36,109 nt of DNA from Gammaproteobacteria bacterium (GCA_020445315.1 JAGRGW010000026.1:1-36109); one strand, 5' to 3'. Shown: positions 10,588 through 19,416, counted from the stretch's first letter. Numbers and translations: made by a program. The notes: generated by a model from the letters alone, not told the origin.

Positions 10588-10755
10588 ATGTACGCACCCT
10601 CAGTTGCCGCGCCCATAATGACCGACCACCCCGTACCGACCCGATACAGCGTTTGCACGACTTGCGGTAGAGTGATCGACGCGGCGTCGCACTGCCATGT
10701 ACCGGGCCGCTGCGGGCTGGCTGAGGATGCCAACAACCAGTTGCCGGAGCAATAG
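10588..10755 (+). CDS. Small Cys-rich (possible zinc-ribbon) protein, 55 or 45 residues
   Basis: An unrecognised short reading frame fills most of the 195-base gap between glgA and glgP. From ATG 10588 it encodes 55 residues; from the internal ATG at 10618 (MTDHPVPTRY) it encodes 45. The core is SVCTTCGRVIDAASHCH followed by VPGRCGLAED, giving a Cys-x2-Cys-Gly-x8-Cys-x5-Cys pattern flanked by two His, as in small zinc ribbons. Codon third positions are mostly G or C, as in its neighbours, but neither start has a clear ribosome-binding site. The stop at 10753-10755 is one base before the glgP start, and the glgP GGAG lies inside its last codons, so the two may be translationally linked. Function is unknown. 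Chance is possible at this size. Confidence 0.45.
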   Translation: MYAPSVAAPIMTDHPVPTRYSVCTTCGRVIDAASHCHVPGRCGLAEDANNQLPEQ

Positions 10756-10756
10756 A

Positions 10757-13240
10757 ATGGCCGAACCACACCACGCGATCGTCTGCGCCCTGCCCAGCAT
10801 GCCGGCGCTGCCGACCGACGATGAAACGCTCAGTCGTGATATCCAGCGCTACCTCGAGTATCACCTCGGTCGCTACCTGGGCTGCAACCAGTACTACCTG
10901 TACGAGGCGCTGGCCTACACGATCCGGGATCGCATCATGGCCGACTGGCGCAATACCTGGTGCCTGAAGAAAAAGAACAATTCACGCCGCGCCCATTACC
11001 TGTCACTCGAGTTCCTGATCGGGCGCTCGCTCGGGAACCACCTGCTCAATCTCGACATCCGTGAACCGGTCGACGAGGCGCTGAAAGACTTCGCGATCTC
11101 GCTCGAGGAGCTGCGCGATACGGAGCCCGACGCCGGCCTCGGCAACGGCGGCCTCGGCCGGCTGGCCGCCTGTTTCATGGACAGCTGCGCGACGCTGGCG
11201 CTACCGGTTACCGGATACGGCCTGCGCTACGAGTACGGCATGTTTCACCAGCACATCGAGAACGGCTACCAGGTCGAGGACCCGGACCACTGGATGCGCG
11301 ACGGCCACCCGTGGGAGGTCGAACGCCCCGAGTACACCCAGACGGTCCGGTTCTGTGGCCGCACCGAGCACTTCGTCGACCCGGAAGGCAAGCCACATGC
11401 GCGTTGGATCGAGACCGAAGACGTGCTGGCCGTGCCCTACGATGTCCCCGTCTCGGGTTACCGCAACCGGATCGTCAACACGTTACGACTGTGGTCGGCC
11501 AGCGCCACCGACGAGTTCAACCTCAAGGAGTTCAACGCCGGCGACTATGCGGATTCGGTCGCCAGCAAGAACCAGGCAGAGAACATCACGATGGTGTTGT
11601 ATCCCAACGACGCCAACGAGAACGGCAAGGAACTGCGCCTGCGCCAGCAGTACTTCCTCACGTCAGCCAGTCTGCAGGATGCCTTCCGTCAGTACGAACA
11701 GCGGCCTTTAAGCGAGTTTGCCGACCACAACGTATTCCAGCTCAACGACACGCACCCCAGCATCGCGGTCGCCGAGATGATGCGGATCCTGCTCGACGAT
11801 CCCGACAAGCGTCTCGAATGGAACGAGGCCTGGGCCATCACCACGCGGTGCATGGCCTACACCAACCACACGCTACTACCCGAGGCACTGGAGCGCTGGC
11901 CGGTCAAGTTGTTCAACTGCCTGCTGCCGCGCCTGCTTGAGATCATCTACGAGATCAACGCCCGCTTCCTGGCCGACGTACGCCAGCGCTGGCCCGGCGA
12001 TACGGACCGCGTCCGTCGCATGTCGCTGATCGAGGAAGGCCCCGACCCGCAGGTACGCATGGCCTGGCTGGCCATCGTCGGCAGCTTCTCGGTCAACGGC
12101 GTGGCCGCATTGCACTCGGACCTGCTCAAGGAGGGACTGTTCCGCGACTTCTACGAACTCTGGCCGGAGCGTTTCAACAACAAGACCAACGGGGTCACGC
12201 CTCGCCGCTGGCTCGCGATCGCCAACCCGCCGCTCGCCGAATTGCTAACCGAGCAACTCGGTGACGGCTGGCAGGCCGACCTCGGCCGCCTGCAAAAGAT
12301 GGAACCGCTGGCCGACAATGGCGACGTCGCCTTCCACCGGCGCTGGCGCGAGATTCGCCTGCACAACAAGCGCCGCCTGGCACAACTGGTCGAGGCGGAG
12401 ACCGGCGTCGCGTTCGATCCCAACGCGCTGTTCGACATCCAGGTCAAGCGTATCCACGAGTACAAGCGCCAGTTGCTGAACGTGCTGCACGTGATCCACC
12501 TGTACAACCGGATCCGCCAGGGTGACACGGCCAACTGGGTCGACCGTTGCGTGCTGATCGGCGGCAAGGCGGCACCCGGTTACATTCGCGCCAAGGAGAT
12601 CATCAAGCTCATCAACAACGTGGCCGGCGTCATCAACAACGACCCGGCCGTCGGCAACCGCCTGAAACTGGTGTTCCTGCCCAACTACGGGGTCACCAAG
12701 ATGATGACGATCTGCCCCGCCGCCGACCTGTCCGAACAGATCTCGACCGCGGGCAAGGAGGCCTCCGGAACCGGCAACATGAAGTTCATGATGAACGGCG
12801 CCATTACGATCGGGACCTATGACGGCGCCAACATCGAGATCATGGATGCCGTCGGCGAAGACAACTTCTTCCTGTTCGGGCTGCGTGCCGACGAGGTCCA
12901 GGCGATGCGGGCCAACTACAGGCCGCAACACTTCATCGACAACGACCCGGACCTGCAGGCAGTGCTGCGCCTGCTCGACAGCGACCACTTCAGCGGCATG
13001 GAGCCGGGACTGTTTCGCGGCATCCTCGACAGCCTGCGCAGTCCGCAAGATCCCTGGATGACGCTGGCCGACTTCCGCAGCTACGTCGACGCTCAACAAC
13101 GCGCGGAAGCGGTCTGGCGCGACCACGACCAGTGGACGCGGATGAGTATCCGCAACTGCGCGGCCAGCGGAGGCTTCTCGACCGACCGCACGATCGCCGA
13201 GTACAACGACGAAATCTGGCGACTGCCGTCGCTGGCCTGA
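10757..13240 (+). CDS. glgP: Glycogen/starch/alpha-glucan phosphorylase (GT35)
   Basis: Releases glucose-1-phosphate from the non-reducing ends of glycogen, using pyridoxal phosphate as cofactor. From ATG 10757 the protein has 827 residues, the family's normal length. GGAG at 10746-10749 sits seven bases upstream and decides this start over an in-frame ATG at 10697. Visible signatures are LGNGGLGRLAACFMDS near residues 115-130, the segment FDIQVKRIHEYKRQ, and the PLP-binding Lys676 in EASGTGNMKFMMNGA. The product can be made into ADP-glucose by GlgC or enter glycolysis. It is the last gene before a strong hairpin at 13245-13279. Confidence 0.97.
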   Translation: MAEPHHAIVCALPSMPALPTDDETLSRDIQRYLEYHLGRYLGCNQYYLYEALAYTIRDRIMADWRNTWCLKKKNNSRRAHYLSLEFLIGRSLGNHLLNLDIREPVDEALKDFAISLEELRDTEPDAGLGNGGLGRLAACFMDSCATLALPVTGYGLRYEYGMFHQHIENGYQVEDPDHWMRDGHPWEVERPEYTQTVRFCGRTEHFVDPEGKPHARWIETEDVLAVPYDVPVSGYRNRIVNTLRLWSASATDEFNLKEFNAGDYADSVASKNQAENITMVLYPNDANENGKELRLRQQYFLTSASLQDAFRQYEQRPLSEFADHNVFQLNDTHPSIAVAEMMRILLDDPDKRLEWNEAWAITTRCMAYTNHTLLPEALERWPVKLFNCLLPRLLEIIYEINARFLADVRQRWPGDTDRVRRMSLIEEGPDPQVRMAWLAIVGSFSVNGVAALHSDLLKEGLFRDFYELWPERFNNKTNGVTPRRWLAIANPPLAELLTEQLGDGWQADLGRLQKMEPLADNGDVAFHRRWREIRLHNKRRLAQLVEAETGVAFDPNALFDIQVKRIHEYKRQLLNVLHVIHLYNRIRQGDTANWVDRCVLIGGKAAPGYIRAKEIIKLINNVAGVINNDPAVGNRLKLVFLPNYGVTKMMTICPAADLSEQISTAGKEASGTGNMKFMMNGAITIGTYDGANIEIMDAVGEDNFFLFGLRADEVQAMRANYRPQHFIDNDPDLQAVLRLLDSDHFSGMEPGLFRGILDSLRSPQDPWMTLADFRSYVDAQQRAEAVWRDHDQWTRMSIRNCAASGGFSTDRTIAEYNDEIWRLPSLA

Positions 13241-13244
13241 ACAC

Positions 13245-13279
13245 GAGCATCGCCCGGCGCCACGCGCCGGACGATGCTC
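13245..13279. terminator. Hairpin between convergent glgP and chaN-like genes, probable bidirectional terminator
   Basis: Arms GAGCATCG (13245-13252) and CGATGCTC (13272-13279) pair perfectly. Inside them CCGGCGC (13254-13260) pairs with GCGCCGG (13264-13270) around a CAC loop, with one C/A mismatch. That is 15 pairs in 35 bases. It lies in the 43-base gap between two converging genes. There is no real T-tract on either side (TTCGT on the plus strand), so termination efficiency is uncertain. Confidence 0.7.
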
Positions 13280-13283
13280 TTCG

Positions 13284-14477
13284 TCAACCGGCGTGGTGCC
13301 TGGACTGCTCGCCGCCGAGTTTGAACCGGGTTACCACCGACTGGTCACCCATGATCAGCGACTCGCGCACCATCTCCACCTCGATTTCGTCACCGGGCCG
13401 CTTGTCCAACATCTGCAACTTCACATCGACGAAGTAGCGGATCGGTTGCCCGTCGATCCGGGCGATGCGGTCGTTCTTCTTCACCCCGGCCTTCTCCGCC
13501 GGACTGTCGGGGCTGAAATCCCTGATGAACACGCCTTCTTCCGTCTCGTCGAGGAACACGCGCATCAGGCCCGCAGGCGGCAAGCTCTCGTCGTTCGCCA
13601 GGATCATGTAGTCGGCCGTGTTGAACAGCCGTGCGGAGGGGTTGAAGGTCGCGATCGTCACGCCCCGGATCCCGGTTCGGCGGGTCACGCGTTTCGGGAT
13701 GCCGTTGCGGCCGCTGACATGCCCCTTGCCGGCCAGCACCAGCATGCGATGATCGTCGCCTGCATCGAGGTACTCGGCGACGCGCTCGGCCATCTTCTCG
13801 TCCCAGGTCAGCTGCACCTGGAGAAACCGATCGAAGCCCTCTTCGTCCTCGGATGCCGCAGGATGCATGGCGAACATCTGCTTGAGCTGATTTTCGTAGT
13901 CCGTGTTGTCGAAGTCGTAGTCGTCCGGCGCCTCCTCGGCCAGTTCACCGGTCAGGCCACCAATACCGACGTCCTTGACCGCATCGGTCAGTTCGCGCGA
14001 GGCATTGAGTGCGACGATCGGGATGTTGCCGGCGCGCGCGAATTCGATGATGGGACGGTAAAGGCGGTAGTCGAAACGCCAACGGTCGAAGTACTCGGTG
14101 TTGCGCAGGAACGCGGATTCGTCGATCCGACCGGCGAGGTAATCGTCGATCACGGGCTGAAAGCGCGCCTGTATCCACTCGACACCGACCGCCAGTTTGC
14201 CGGGCTGGGCCGCCATCTCCCGCAGTACGTCAAGCTGCAGCAGGTGATCGCCGTAGGCCGTATGCGTCTCACCGACGAATACCAGCCTTTCGCCGCTCAG
14301 CTTCGCCATCAGTTCCGGCAGGGTTGCGGATTCCGCCCGATCGACAACAATCGGGGCCATCGACGACTGGCGGTCGCCGGCCACCGCCCCCACACCGGAG
14401 AGGACCAACATGCAGATCCCCGCACCCAGGAAGCCGGCAACGGCCGTGGCAATGTTCACGCGCGTTTTCTTCGTCAT
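13284..14477 (-). CDS. ChaN/Tiki-like (haem-binding uptake family) exported protein with C-terminal PDZ domain
   Basis: A 397-residue protein. The N-terminus (MTKKTRVNIATAVAGF..., residues 1-32) is a signal peptide or anchor. Residues about 50-290 form a ChaN-like (PF04187-type) domain with the FVGETH motif (GETH at 69-72), VGVEWIQ and, near its end, MLVLAGKGHVSG. Residues about 305-385 form a PDZ domain (VFIRDFSPDSPAEKAGVKKNDRI split over its ligand loop, then a GDEIEVEMVRE strand). ChaN-type proteins bind haem or are related to Tiki metalloproteases; which applies here is not clear. The start at 14477 has AGGGGAAAA upstream. The first codons overlap, on the opposite strand, the start of the M1-like gene. 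Lying next to feoABC may hint at iron or haem use, but this is inference. Confidence 0.85.
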   Translation of the reverse strand: MTKKTRVNIATAVAGFLGAGICMLVLSGVGAVAGDRQSSMAPIVVDRAESATLPELMAKLSGERLVFVGETHTAYGDHLLQLDVLREMAAQPGKLAVGVEWIQARFQPVIDDYLAGRIDESAFLRNTEYFDRWRFDYRLYRPIIEFARAGNIPIVALNASRELTDAVKDVGIGGLTGELAEEAPDDYDFDNTDYENQLKQMFAMHPAASEDEEGFDRFLQVQLTWDEKMAERVAEYLDAGDDHRMLVLAGKGHVSGRNGIPKRVTRRTGIRGVTIATFNPSARLFNTADYMILANDESLPPAGLMRVFLDETEEGVFIRDFSPDSPAEKAGVKKNDRIARIDGQPIRYFVDVKLQMLDKRPGDEIEVEMVRESLIMGDQSVVTRFKLGGEQSRHHAG

Positions 14478-16539
14478 CGCTTTCGTTTTCCCCTGCCTTT
14501 CGTTTGCGTTCGTCGGACACGAACTCGACGTCGTCGTTTCGTCGACGGAAAGTAGCTTGAAGGTACGCGACCGTATCGATGTCGACCGGCCCTCGCTCCG
14601 CTTCGAGTTCGTTCTCAACGCCGGGTTCACCGTGACCACCGACAGCGGGACCATGCGAGCCTTGCAGACATCTTCCGACGGACTGCGAACCGCCTACCGT
14701 GTCGACATGCAGACTCCCGCCCGTTCCCTGGAGTTGCATTACCACGGTCGGCCCAGGTTTTCCGGGCGCCGCAGCATGGGCGGCATGCCCCAGGGTGAGG
14801 TGTCTGCGGACGGTCTCTATCTCGACGGCGCATCGGCCTGGTACCCGATGTTCGACGCCCCCGTGTCCCGCTATCGACTACGCCTGACGCTACCAGAGGA
14901 CTGGGCCGGCATCAGCATTGGTAAGAGAGGGGAAAAAGACGGCCGCACGACATGGTCCAGCGACCAGCCGCACGACGATCTCTACCTGATTGCCGGCCGC
15001 TTCACCCGCCATGCAAGGGCGCACGGCGACATCACAGTGTCGGTCTGGCTGCTCGACGACGATCCGGCGCTGGCGGATCTCTACCTGAAGCTCGGCACCG
15101 AGTACATCGACCACTACGCCGGGTTGATCGGGGCCTATCCTTACGCCAAATTCGCTGTCGTCGAAAACCGCTGGCAGACCGGTTACGGCATGCCGTCGTT
15201 CACGTTACTGGGATCGCAGGTGCTGCGCCTGCCTTTCATCCCCTATACGTCGCTGCCACATGAAATCCTGCACAACTGGTGGGGTAATGGGGTCTGGGTC
15301 GATTACCGCGCGGGGAACTGGAGCGAGGGGCTGACGGCCTACCTCGCCGACCACTGGATGCAGGAACGCCGTGGCGAGGGATCCACCTACCGCCTCAAGG
15401 CGCTGCAACGCTACAGCAACTTCGCCGCCGACGGTGAGGACAGCGCGCTGATCGATTTCGTGTCGCGCCACGGTGACGCCAGCCAGTCCGTCGGCTACAG
15501 CAAGTCGCTGATGCTGTTTCACGACCTGCGCATGGCGCTCGGCGACGCGGGATTCGTTGACGCCCTGCGCCGCCTCTGGCAAAGGCACCGGTTCGAGGCT
15601 GTCGGCTTCGAGCAGGTCGTCCAGACCCTGACGGAAGGCCACCCCGAACTCGCCGAGCGCAGCGCCCAGTGGCTGCATCGCACCGGTGCACCACGCCTGT
15701 CACTCGGTGCCGTCGACGTCGCGGAAGACGGCGACGGTTTCCGGCTCGATGTCTCGCTGCAGCAGCGACCGCCGCTGTTCCAGGCGGACGTGCCCGTCGC
15801 GATCACACTCGACGGCGAATCGATCGCGCGGACCTACGTCGTCAGGCTGGAACAGGACCGGGCAAACGCCACTTTCCGGTTTTCCCGACGCCCGGTTCGC
15901 ATCGACGCCGACCCCGGTTACGACGTCCTGCGCTACCTCGATCCGAGCGAACAGCCACCCGCGCTGAACCGGCTGTTCGGTACTTCCACCCTGCTGGTGC
16001 TGCCGACGGACATCCCGCCGGCGCAGCGCGAGGCCTGGCAACGGCTGGCAACGGGCTGGCGGCAGCGCTATCGCCAGTTAGAGGTCGCCGACGACACGGC
16101 GTTGGGCGAATTCCCGCTGGCCAGGAACGTACTCGTCGCCGGCTGGAGCAACCGCTGGCGAGACGCCGCGGCCGCCGCGGTCGCACGCCACGACCAGGCC
16201 CTGCTCGTCGATGCGGTGACCGTCGAAGGCATCGACTACCCCGCATCCAGTCATAGCAGCGTGCTCGTCAATACCAATGCCGATGGCGCCAGTGTCGGTT
16301 TCATCGGCGCGGCCACGCCAGACGCTATCGCCGCCCTGGCCCGCAAGCTGCCGCACTACGGCAGTTACGGCCGGCTGCTGTTCGACGCGGCCAACGGGCG
16401 CAACCTGGTCAAGACGACGCTGACCTCGGAGCACGCACTGCTGAGCCGCCAGTTGACGGATTCATTCGTGGCGCTGCAACTGCCCGAACGCGCGCCGCTG
16501 GCCGGCGACGCTGTCCAATACGCCGGTAAACGGGAGTAA
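14452..16539 (+). CDS. Secreted M1-like (gluzincin) metallopeptidase
   Basis: A 695-residue protein with a signal peptide (MFTRVFFVIAFVFPCLSFAF). The zinc site is HEILHNWWGN with His270, Glu271 and His274, and the third ligand is Glu292 in NWSEGLTAYLADH. Only 17 residues separate His274 and Glu292, where classical M1 enzymes have 18. The GxMEN exopeptidase motif that precedes HExxH in M1 enzymes appears here as GYGMPSFTLLG, so the amine-anchoring Glu is missing. A Tyr in VGYSKSLMLFHDLR fits the transition-state Tyr. This suggests an active gluzincin that may not be an ordinary aminopeptidase. The start at 14452 gives the signal peptide; an ATG at 14410 is possible. The 5' end overlaps the divergent ChaN-like gene by 26 bases. 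Confidence 0.87.
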   Translation: MFTRVFFVIAFVFPCLSFAFVGHELDVVVSSTESSLKVRDRIDVDRPSLRFEFVLNAGFTVTTDSGTMRALQTSSDGLRTAYRVDMQTPARSLELHYHGRPRFSGRRSMGGMPQGEVSADGLYLDGASAWYPMFDAPVSRYRLRLTLPEDWAGISIGKRGEKDGRTTWSSDQPHDDLYLIAGRFTRHARAHGDITVSVWLLDDDPALADLYLKLGTEYIDHYAGLIGAYPYAKFAVVENRWQTGYGMPSFTLLGSQVLRLPFIPYTSLPHEILHNWWGNGVWVDYRAGNWSEGLTAYLADHWMQERRGEGSTYRLKALQRYSNFAADGEDSALIDFVSRHGDASQSVGYSKSLMLFHDLRMALGDAGFVDALRRLWQRHRFEAVGFEQVVQTLTEGHPELAERSAQWLHRTGAPRLSLGAVDVAEDGDGFRLDVSLQQRPPLFQADVPVAITLDGESIARTYVVRLEQDRANATFRFSRRPVRIDADPGYDVLRYLDPSEQPPALNRLFGTSTLLVLPTDIPPAQREAWQRLATGWRQRYRQLEVADDTALGEFPLARNVLVAGWSNRWRDAAAAAVARHDQALLVDAVTVEGIDYPASSHSSVLVNTNADGASVGFIGAATPDAIAALARKLPHYGSYGRLLFDAANGRNLVKTTLTSEHALLSRQLTDSFVALQLPERAPLAGDAVQYAGKRE

Positions 16540-16816
16540 GGGAACCCCGGGCCGGACATCGACTCCAAGTGAACTGTCGGGGTCTGTCCTTTCGCCGCTT
16601 CTGCGGTGAATGCCCGGCACGGCGACCCGATTGTCCTCGACCTTCCCCGGGTCCGGTCGCCTTTTTCCCCCGGCGATTCGCCGGGGGGACGTTTAACCCG
16701 AACATCGCACCCGTCGAGCAACGCCAAATCTTCTGGGGCATTGCCAGGATAGTGAACGCTGGCAGCGCCACAGGCTCTCTCGTTACGGGAACAACGTTCG
16801 GGTCGCCCCTCCGGCC
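16540..16816. other. Non-coding gap between convergent M1-like and feoC genes
   Basis: No convincing gene was found in these 277 bases. The stretch contains the hairpin at 16667-16687 and a segment at 16576-16589 with the repeated element CTGTC-GGGGT-CTGTC, reminiscent of GGGGTCTGTCC-type sequences that often border mobile or REP-like elements. No transposase remnant can be supported. Confidence 0.5.
16667..16687. terminator. Perfect 9-bp GC hairpin, possible terminator between convergent genes
   Basis: CCCCCGGCG (16667-16675) and CGCCGGGGG (16679-16687) pair perfectly around an ATT loop. A run of five T precedes it on the plus strand (16662-16666), which reads as A's on the minus strand. 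The downstream plus-strand sequence is GACGTTTAA, so there is no strong U-tract on either strand. It may be a factor-assisted terminator or a transcript-end stabiliser. Confidence 0.45.
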
Positions 16817-17089
16817 TCAGCGATCGGCGGTCGGGGGCATGTCGCAGAAACCCACGGTCGGTGAGGGTGCGTCTTCTGCGAGTGAGAAATACACGGTCGA
16901 TTCGTTGCCGCAGCGCTGCTGACACGTGCTGCAGGCCTGGCCGGCCCATCGCCTTACCCGCCGGTGGCGTTCGAGGGTGTCCAGCATCGCTTCGACGGCG
17001 CCCGGATCGGCACCCACGGCCCGTGCAATCTGCAGGCAACTGGCCTGGGGGCACTGCGCCAGGTGGTCGAGGATACGCTGCAGGATCAC
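16817..17089 (-). CDS. feoC: FeoC-like winged-helix protein with Cys cluster
   Basis: A 90-residue protein at the end of the feo operon. The GTG start at 17089 overlaps the feoB stop as GTGA, which strongly favours it over longer versions of the frame that run back into feoB. The sequence begins [12 protein letters not shown], then [30 protein letters not shown] (residues about 19-48), a winged-helix pattern. A Cys cluster CSTCQQRC follows, with six Cys in all. FeoC proteins are proposed to bind an iron-sulfur cluster and to regulate or stabilise FeoB. The C-terminal tail ([15 protein letters not shown]) is longer than in the enterobacterial protein and adds one Cys. Confidence 0.85.
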   Translation of the reverse strand: MILQRILDHLAQCPQASCLQIARAVGADPGAVEAMLDTLERHRRVRRWAGQACSTCQQRCGNESTVYFSLAEDAPSPTVGFCDMPPTADR

Positions 17090-19416
17090 GAGTCGGCCCA
17101 ACCTGCCGACACGCCAGTCCGGACACGGCGGCGCCCCCACCAGCGCAGTGCGGCGATGGTGCCGAGAAACAGCACGATCATCGCCAGGATCCAGGCCAGT
17201 GACGACTGCGGATGCGTACTGTACGTGGCCGCTTGGTAGAACAACGTCGCCGTGACGTAGGCGACACCGGTCGTCCACGCCGCCACGAACGCCGCCCAGG
17301 CCGCGCCGGTCTCCCGCTTGATCGCACCGATCGTCGCCACGCAGGGAAAGTACAGCAGCACGAACAGCAGGTAGGCGAACGCCCCCGCCTGGCCGTCGAA
17401 GCGATCACGCATGGCACCGAAGACCTGGTTGTCGACAGCCAGGTCAACCGGGTCCTGCTGCGCCACGGCACGGATACCGAGCGGGTCGAGCAGCGACGAG
17501 GAGGCCTCCGCGAGGTTCTCGGGAACCGTGCCCACGGCCTGCCGCAGGCTGTCCCAGAGATCGAAAGGACTGTCCTCAGCGGTACCGGACTCACTCCGCG
17601 CGATCGCCGAGTAGAGGTTGTCGAGCGTTCCGACGACGACCTCCTTGGCCAGGATACCGGAGAAGACACCGACCACGGCCGGCCAGTTGTCTTCGTCGAT
17701 TCCGAGCGGTGCGAATGCCGGCGTCATGACGCGCGCGGCCGCGCTCAGTACCGACCGGTCGCTGTCCTCGTTACCGAACGAGCCGTCCGTGCCGAGCGAG
17801 TTCAACAGGTTCAGCGCGATGACCATGACGACGATGACACGCCCCGCCTCCTTGACGAACAGGCGCACCCGGTCCCAGGCGCGCAGCGATACGCCGCGCA
17901 GTGTCGGCAGGTGGTACGGCGGCAACTCCATGACGAACCCGCTACTGTCACCCGGCAGCAGCGACTGCCGCATCATCAGGCCGGTCAGTATCGCCACGGC
18001 TATACCGGCCAGGTACAGCGCGAACACGACGTTCTGCCCGGAGGCCGGAAAGAAGGCGGCGGCGAACAGCGCGTAGACCGGCAGGCGCGCCCCGCACGAC
18101 ATGAACGGATTCATCAGTATCGTGAGCTTGCGCTCGCGCTCGTTCTCCAACGTCCGCGTCGCCATGATCGCCGGCACGTTGCAGCCGAAGCCGACGATCA
18201 GCGGCACGAAGGCCTTGCCCGGCAGCCCGATCGCCCGCATCGAGCGGTCCATGACGAACGCCGCTCGCGCCATGTAGCCGGAGTCCTCGAGCACCGACAG
18301 AAAAAGGTACAGGGCGGTGATGATCGGTATGAAAGTGGCGACCACCTGGATGCCCGCACCGACACCGTCGGCCAGCAGCACGCGCAGCCAGTCAGGCGCG
18401 CCGAGGCCGGCCAGGAGTTCGCCCAAGCCGTCGACCAGCAACGCCCCGGCCACGCCGTCGAAGAAGTCGACGAAGGCCCCGCCGAAGCTGATCGTGAACA
18501 GGAACATCAGGTACATGATCAGCAGGAACAGTGGGATACCGGTCCAGCGACCCAGGACCAGGCCATCGATGCGATCACTCAGCGTACGTCCCTGCTGCGC
18601 CGGTTGGCGGGTAACGTCACGCGCCAGTACGTGCGCGTGCGTGTAGCGTGTATCGGCGATCAGCAGGGCCAGGTCCTGGTCCAGCCGCGCCGCAACCCTT
18701 TCGCGCAGGGCGTCTAGCTCGGCGGTCGAAACCCCAACCGGGGCGAGGTCATCGTCACCCTCGAGCAGCTTCAGCGCCCGCCAGCGGCGGTCGCCGTCGC
18801 CGGAACCCTCCAGCAACGCGAGAAACGGCTGCAGGGCTTCTTCGACGAGATCATCGAGCGCCAGTGGAAAACCCGGCGACTGGCGCGCATCGGCGACCGC
18901 CAGAACGCGCGCCTGCAATTCGCTCATACCCTCGCCGCTGATCGCGACGATCGGCACGACCGGACAACCGAGACGGCGTGCGAGCAGTTCCGCGTCGATG
19001 ACGATGCCCTGGGCACGGGCGACGTCCATCATGTTCAGGGCGACCACCAGCGGCACGCCCATTTCGAGCAGTTGCACGGTCAGGTAGAGATTGCGTTCGA
19101 GGTTGCCGGCATCGAGCACGTTGACGACCAGGTCGGCCTCGCGCGACAGCAGGAAATCGCGCGCAACCTTTTCGTCCAGCGAGGCGGCGTCGAGCGAGTA
19201 GATGCCGGGCAGGTCGACGACGGTAACGTCGCGACCGTCGATCCGCGCCTTGCCGGCCTTGCGCTCGACCGTCACGCCCGGCCAGTTGCCGGTCTTCTGG
19301 CGCACGCCGGTCAGCCGGTTGAACAGCGCCGACTTGCCGCAATTCGGATTGCCGGCGATCGCGACTGTCAGCGGTGCGAGTGCTGCCGCGGTCCCTGGTT
19401 CGGGCACCGCGGTCAC
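17086..19416 (-). CDS. feoB: Ferrous iron transport protein B
   Basis: Inner-membrane Fe(II) transporter with an N-terminal G domain, 776 residues. The G1 motif GNPNCGKS is at residues 22-29, G3 is DLPG and G4 is NMMD; a GDI-like helical region follows. The membrane part has two gate-like repeats with conserved Cys ([15 protein letters not shown] and [18 protein letters not shown]). ATG 19416 overlaps the feoA stop (ATGA) and its TGA overlaps the feoC start (GTGA), so the three proteins are likely made together. Length and motif order are normal for the family. Expression is probably iron-regulated through the candidate Fur box upstream of feoA. Confidence 0.97.
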   Translation of the reverse strand: MTAVPEPGTAAALAPLTVAIAGNPNCGKSALFNRLTGVRQKTGNWPGVTVERKAGKARIDGRDVTVVDLPGIYSLDAASLDEKVARDFLLSREADLVVNVLDAGNLERNLYLTVQLLEMGVPLVVALNMMDVARAQGIVIDAELLARRLGCPVVPIVAISGEGMSELQARVLAVADARQSPGFPLALDDLVEEALQPFLALLEGSGDGDRRWRALKLLEGDDDLAPVGVSTAELDALRERVAARLDQDLALLIADTRYTHAHVLARDVTRQPAQQGRTLSDRIDGLVLGRWTGIPLFLLIMYLMFLFTISFGGAFVDFFDGVAGALLVDGLGELLAGLGAPDWLRVLLADGVGAGIQVVATFIPIITALYLFLSVLEDSGYMARAAFVMDRSMRAIGLPGKAFVPLIVGFGCNVPAIMATRTLENERERKLTILMNPFMSCGARLPVYALFAAAFFPASGQNVVFALYLAGIAVAILTGLMMRQSLLPGDSSGFVMELPPYHLPTLRGVSLRAWDRVRLFVKEAGRVIVVMVIALNLLNSLGTDGSFGNEDSDRSVLSAAARVMTPAFAPLGIDEDNWPAVVGVFSGILAKEVVVGTLDNLYSAIARSESGTAEDSPFDLWDSLRQAVGTVPENLAEASSSLLDPLGIRAVAQQDPVDLAVDNQVFGAMRDRFDGQAGAFAYLLFVLLYFPCVATIGAIKRETGAAWAAFVAAWTTGVAYVTATLFYQAATYSTHPQSSLAWILAMIVLFLGTIAALRWWGRRRVRTGVSAGWADS

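Noticed and set aside
9008..10864. Long minus-strand open frame opposite glgA
   Set aside because: A shadow of glgA and the glgA-glgP gap, with no recognisable domain.
16569..16922. Plus-strand open frame in the gap before feoC, with an Arg-rich product
   Set aside because: No start signal, unlike-protein composition, and it runs into the antisense of feoC.
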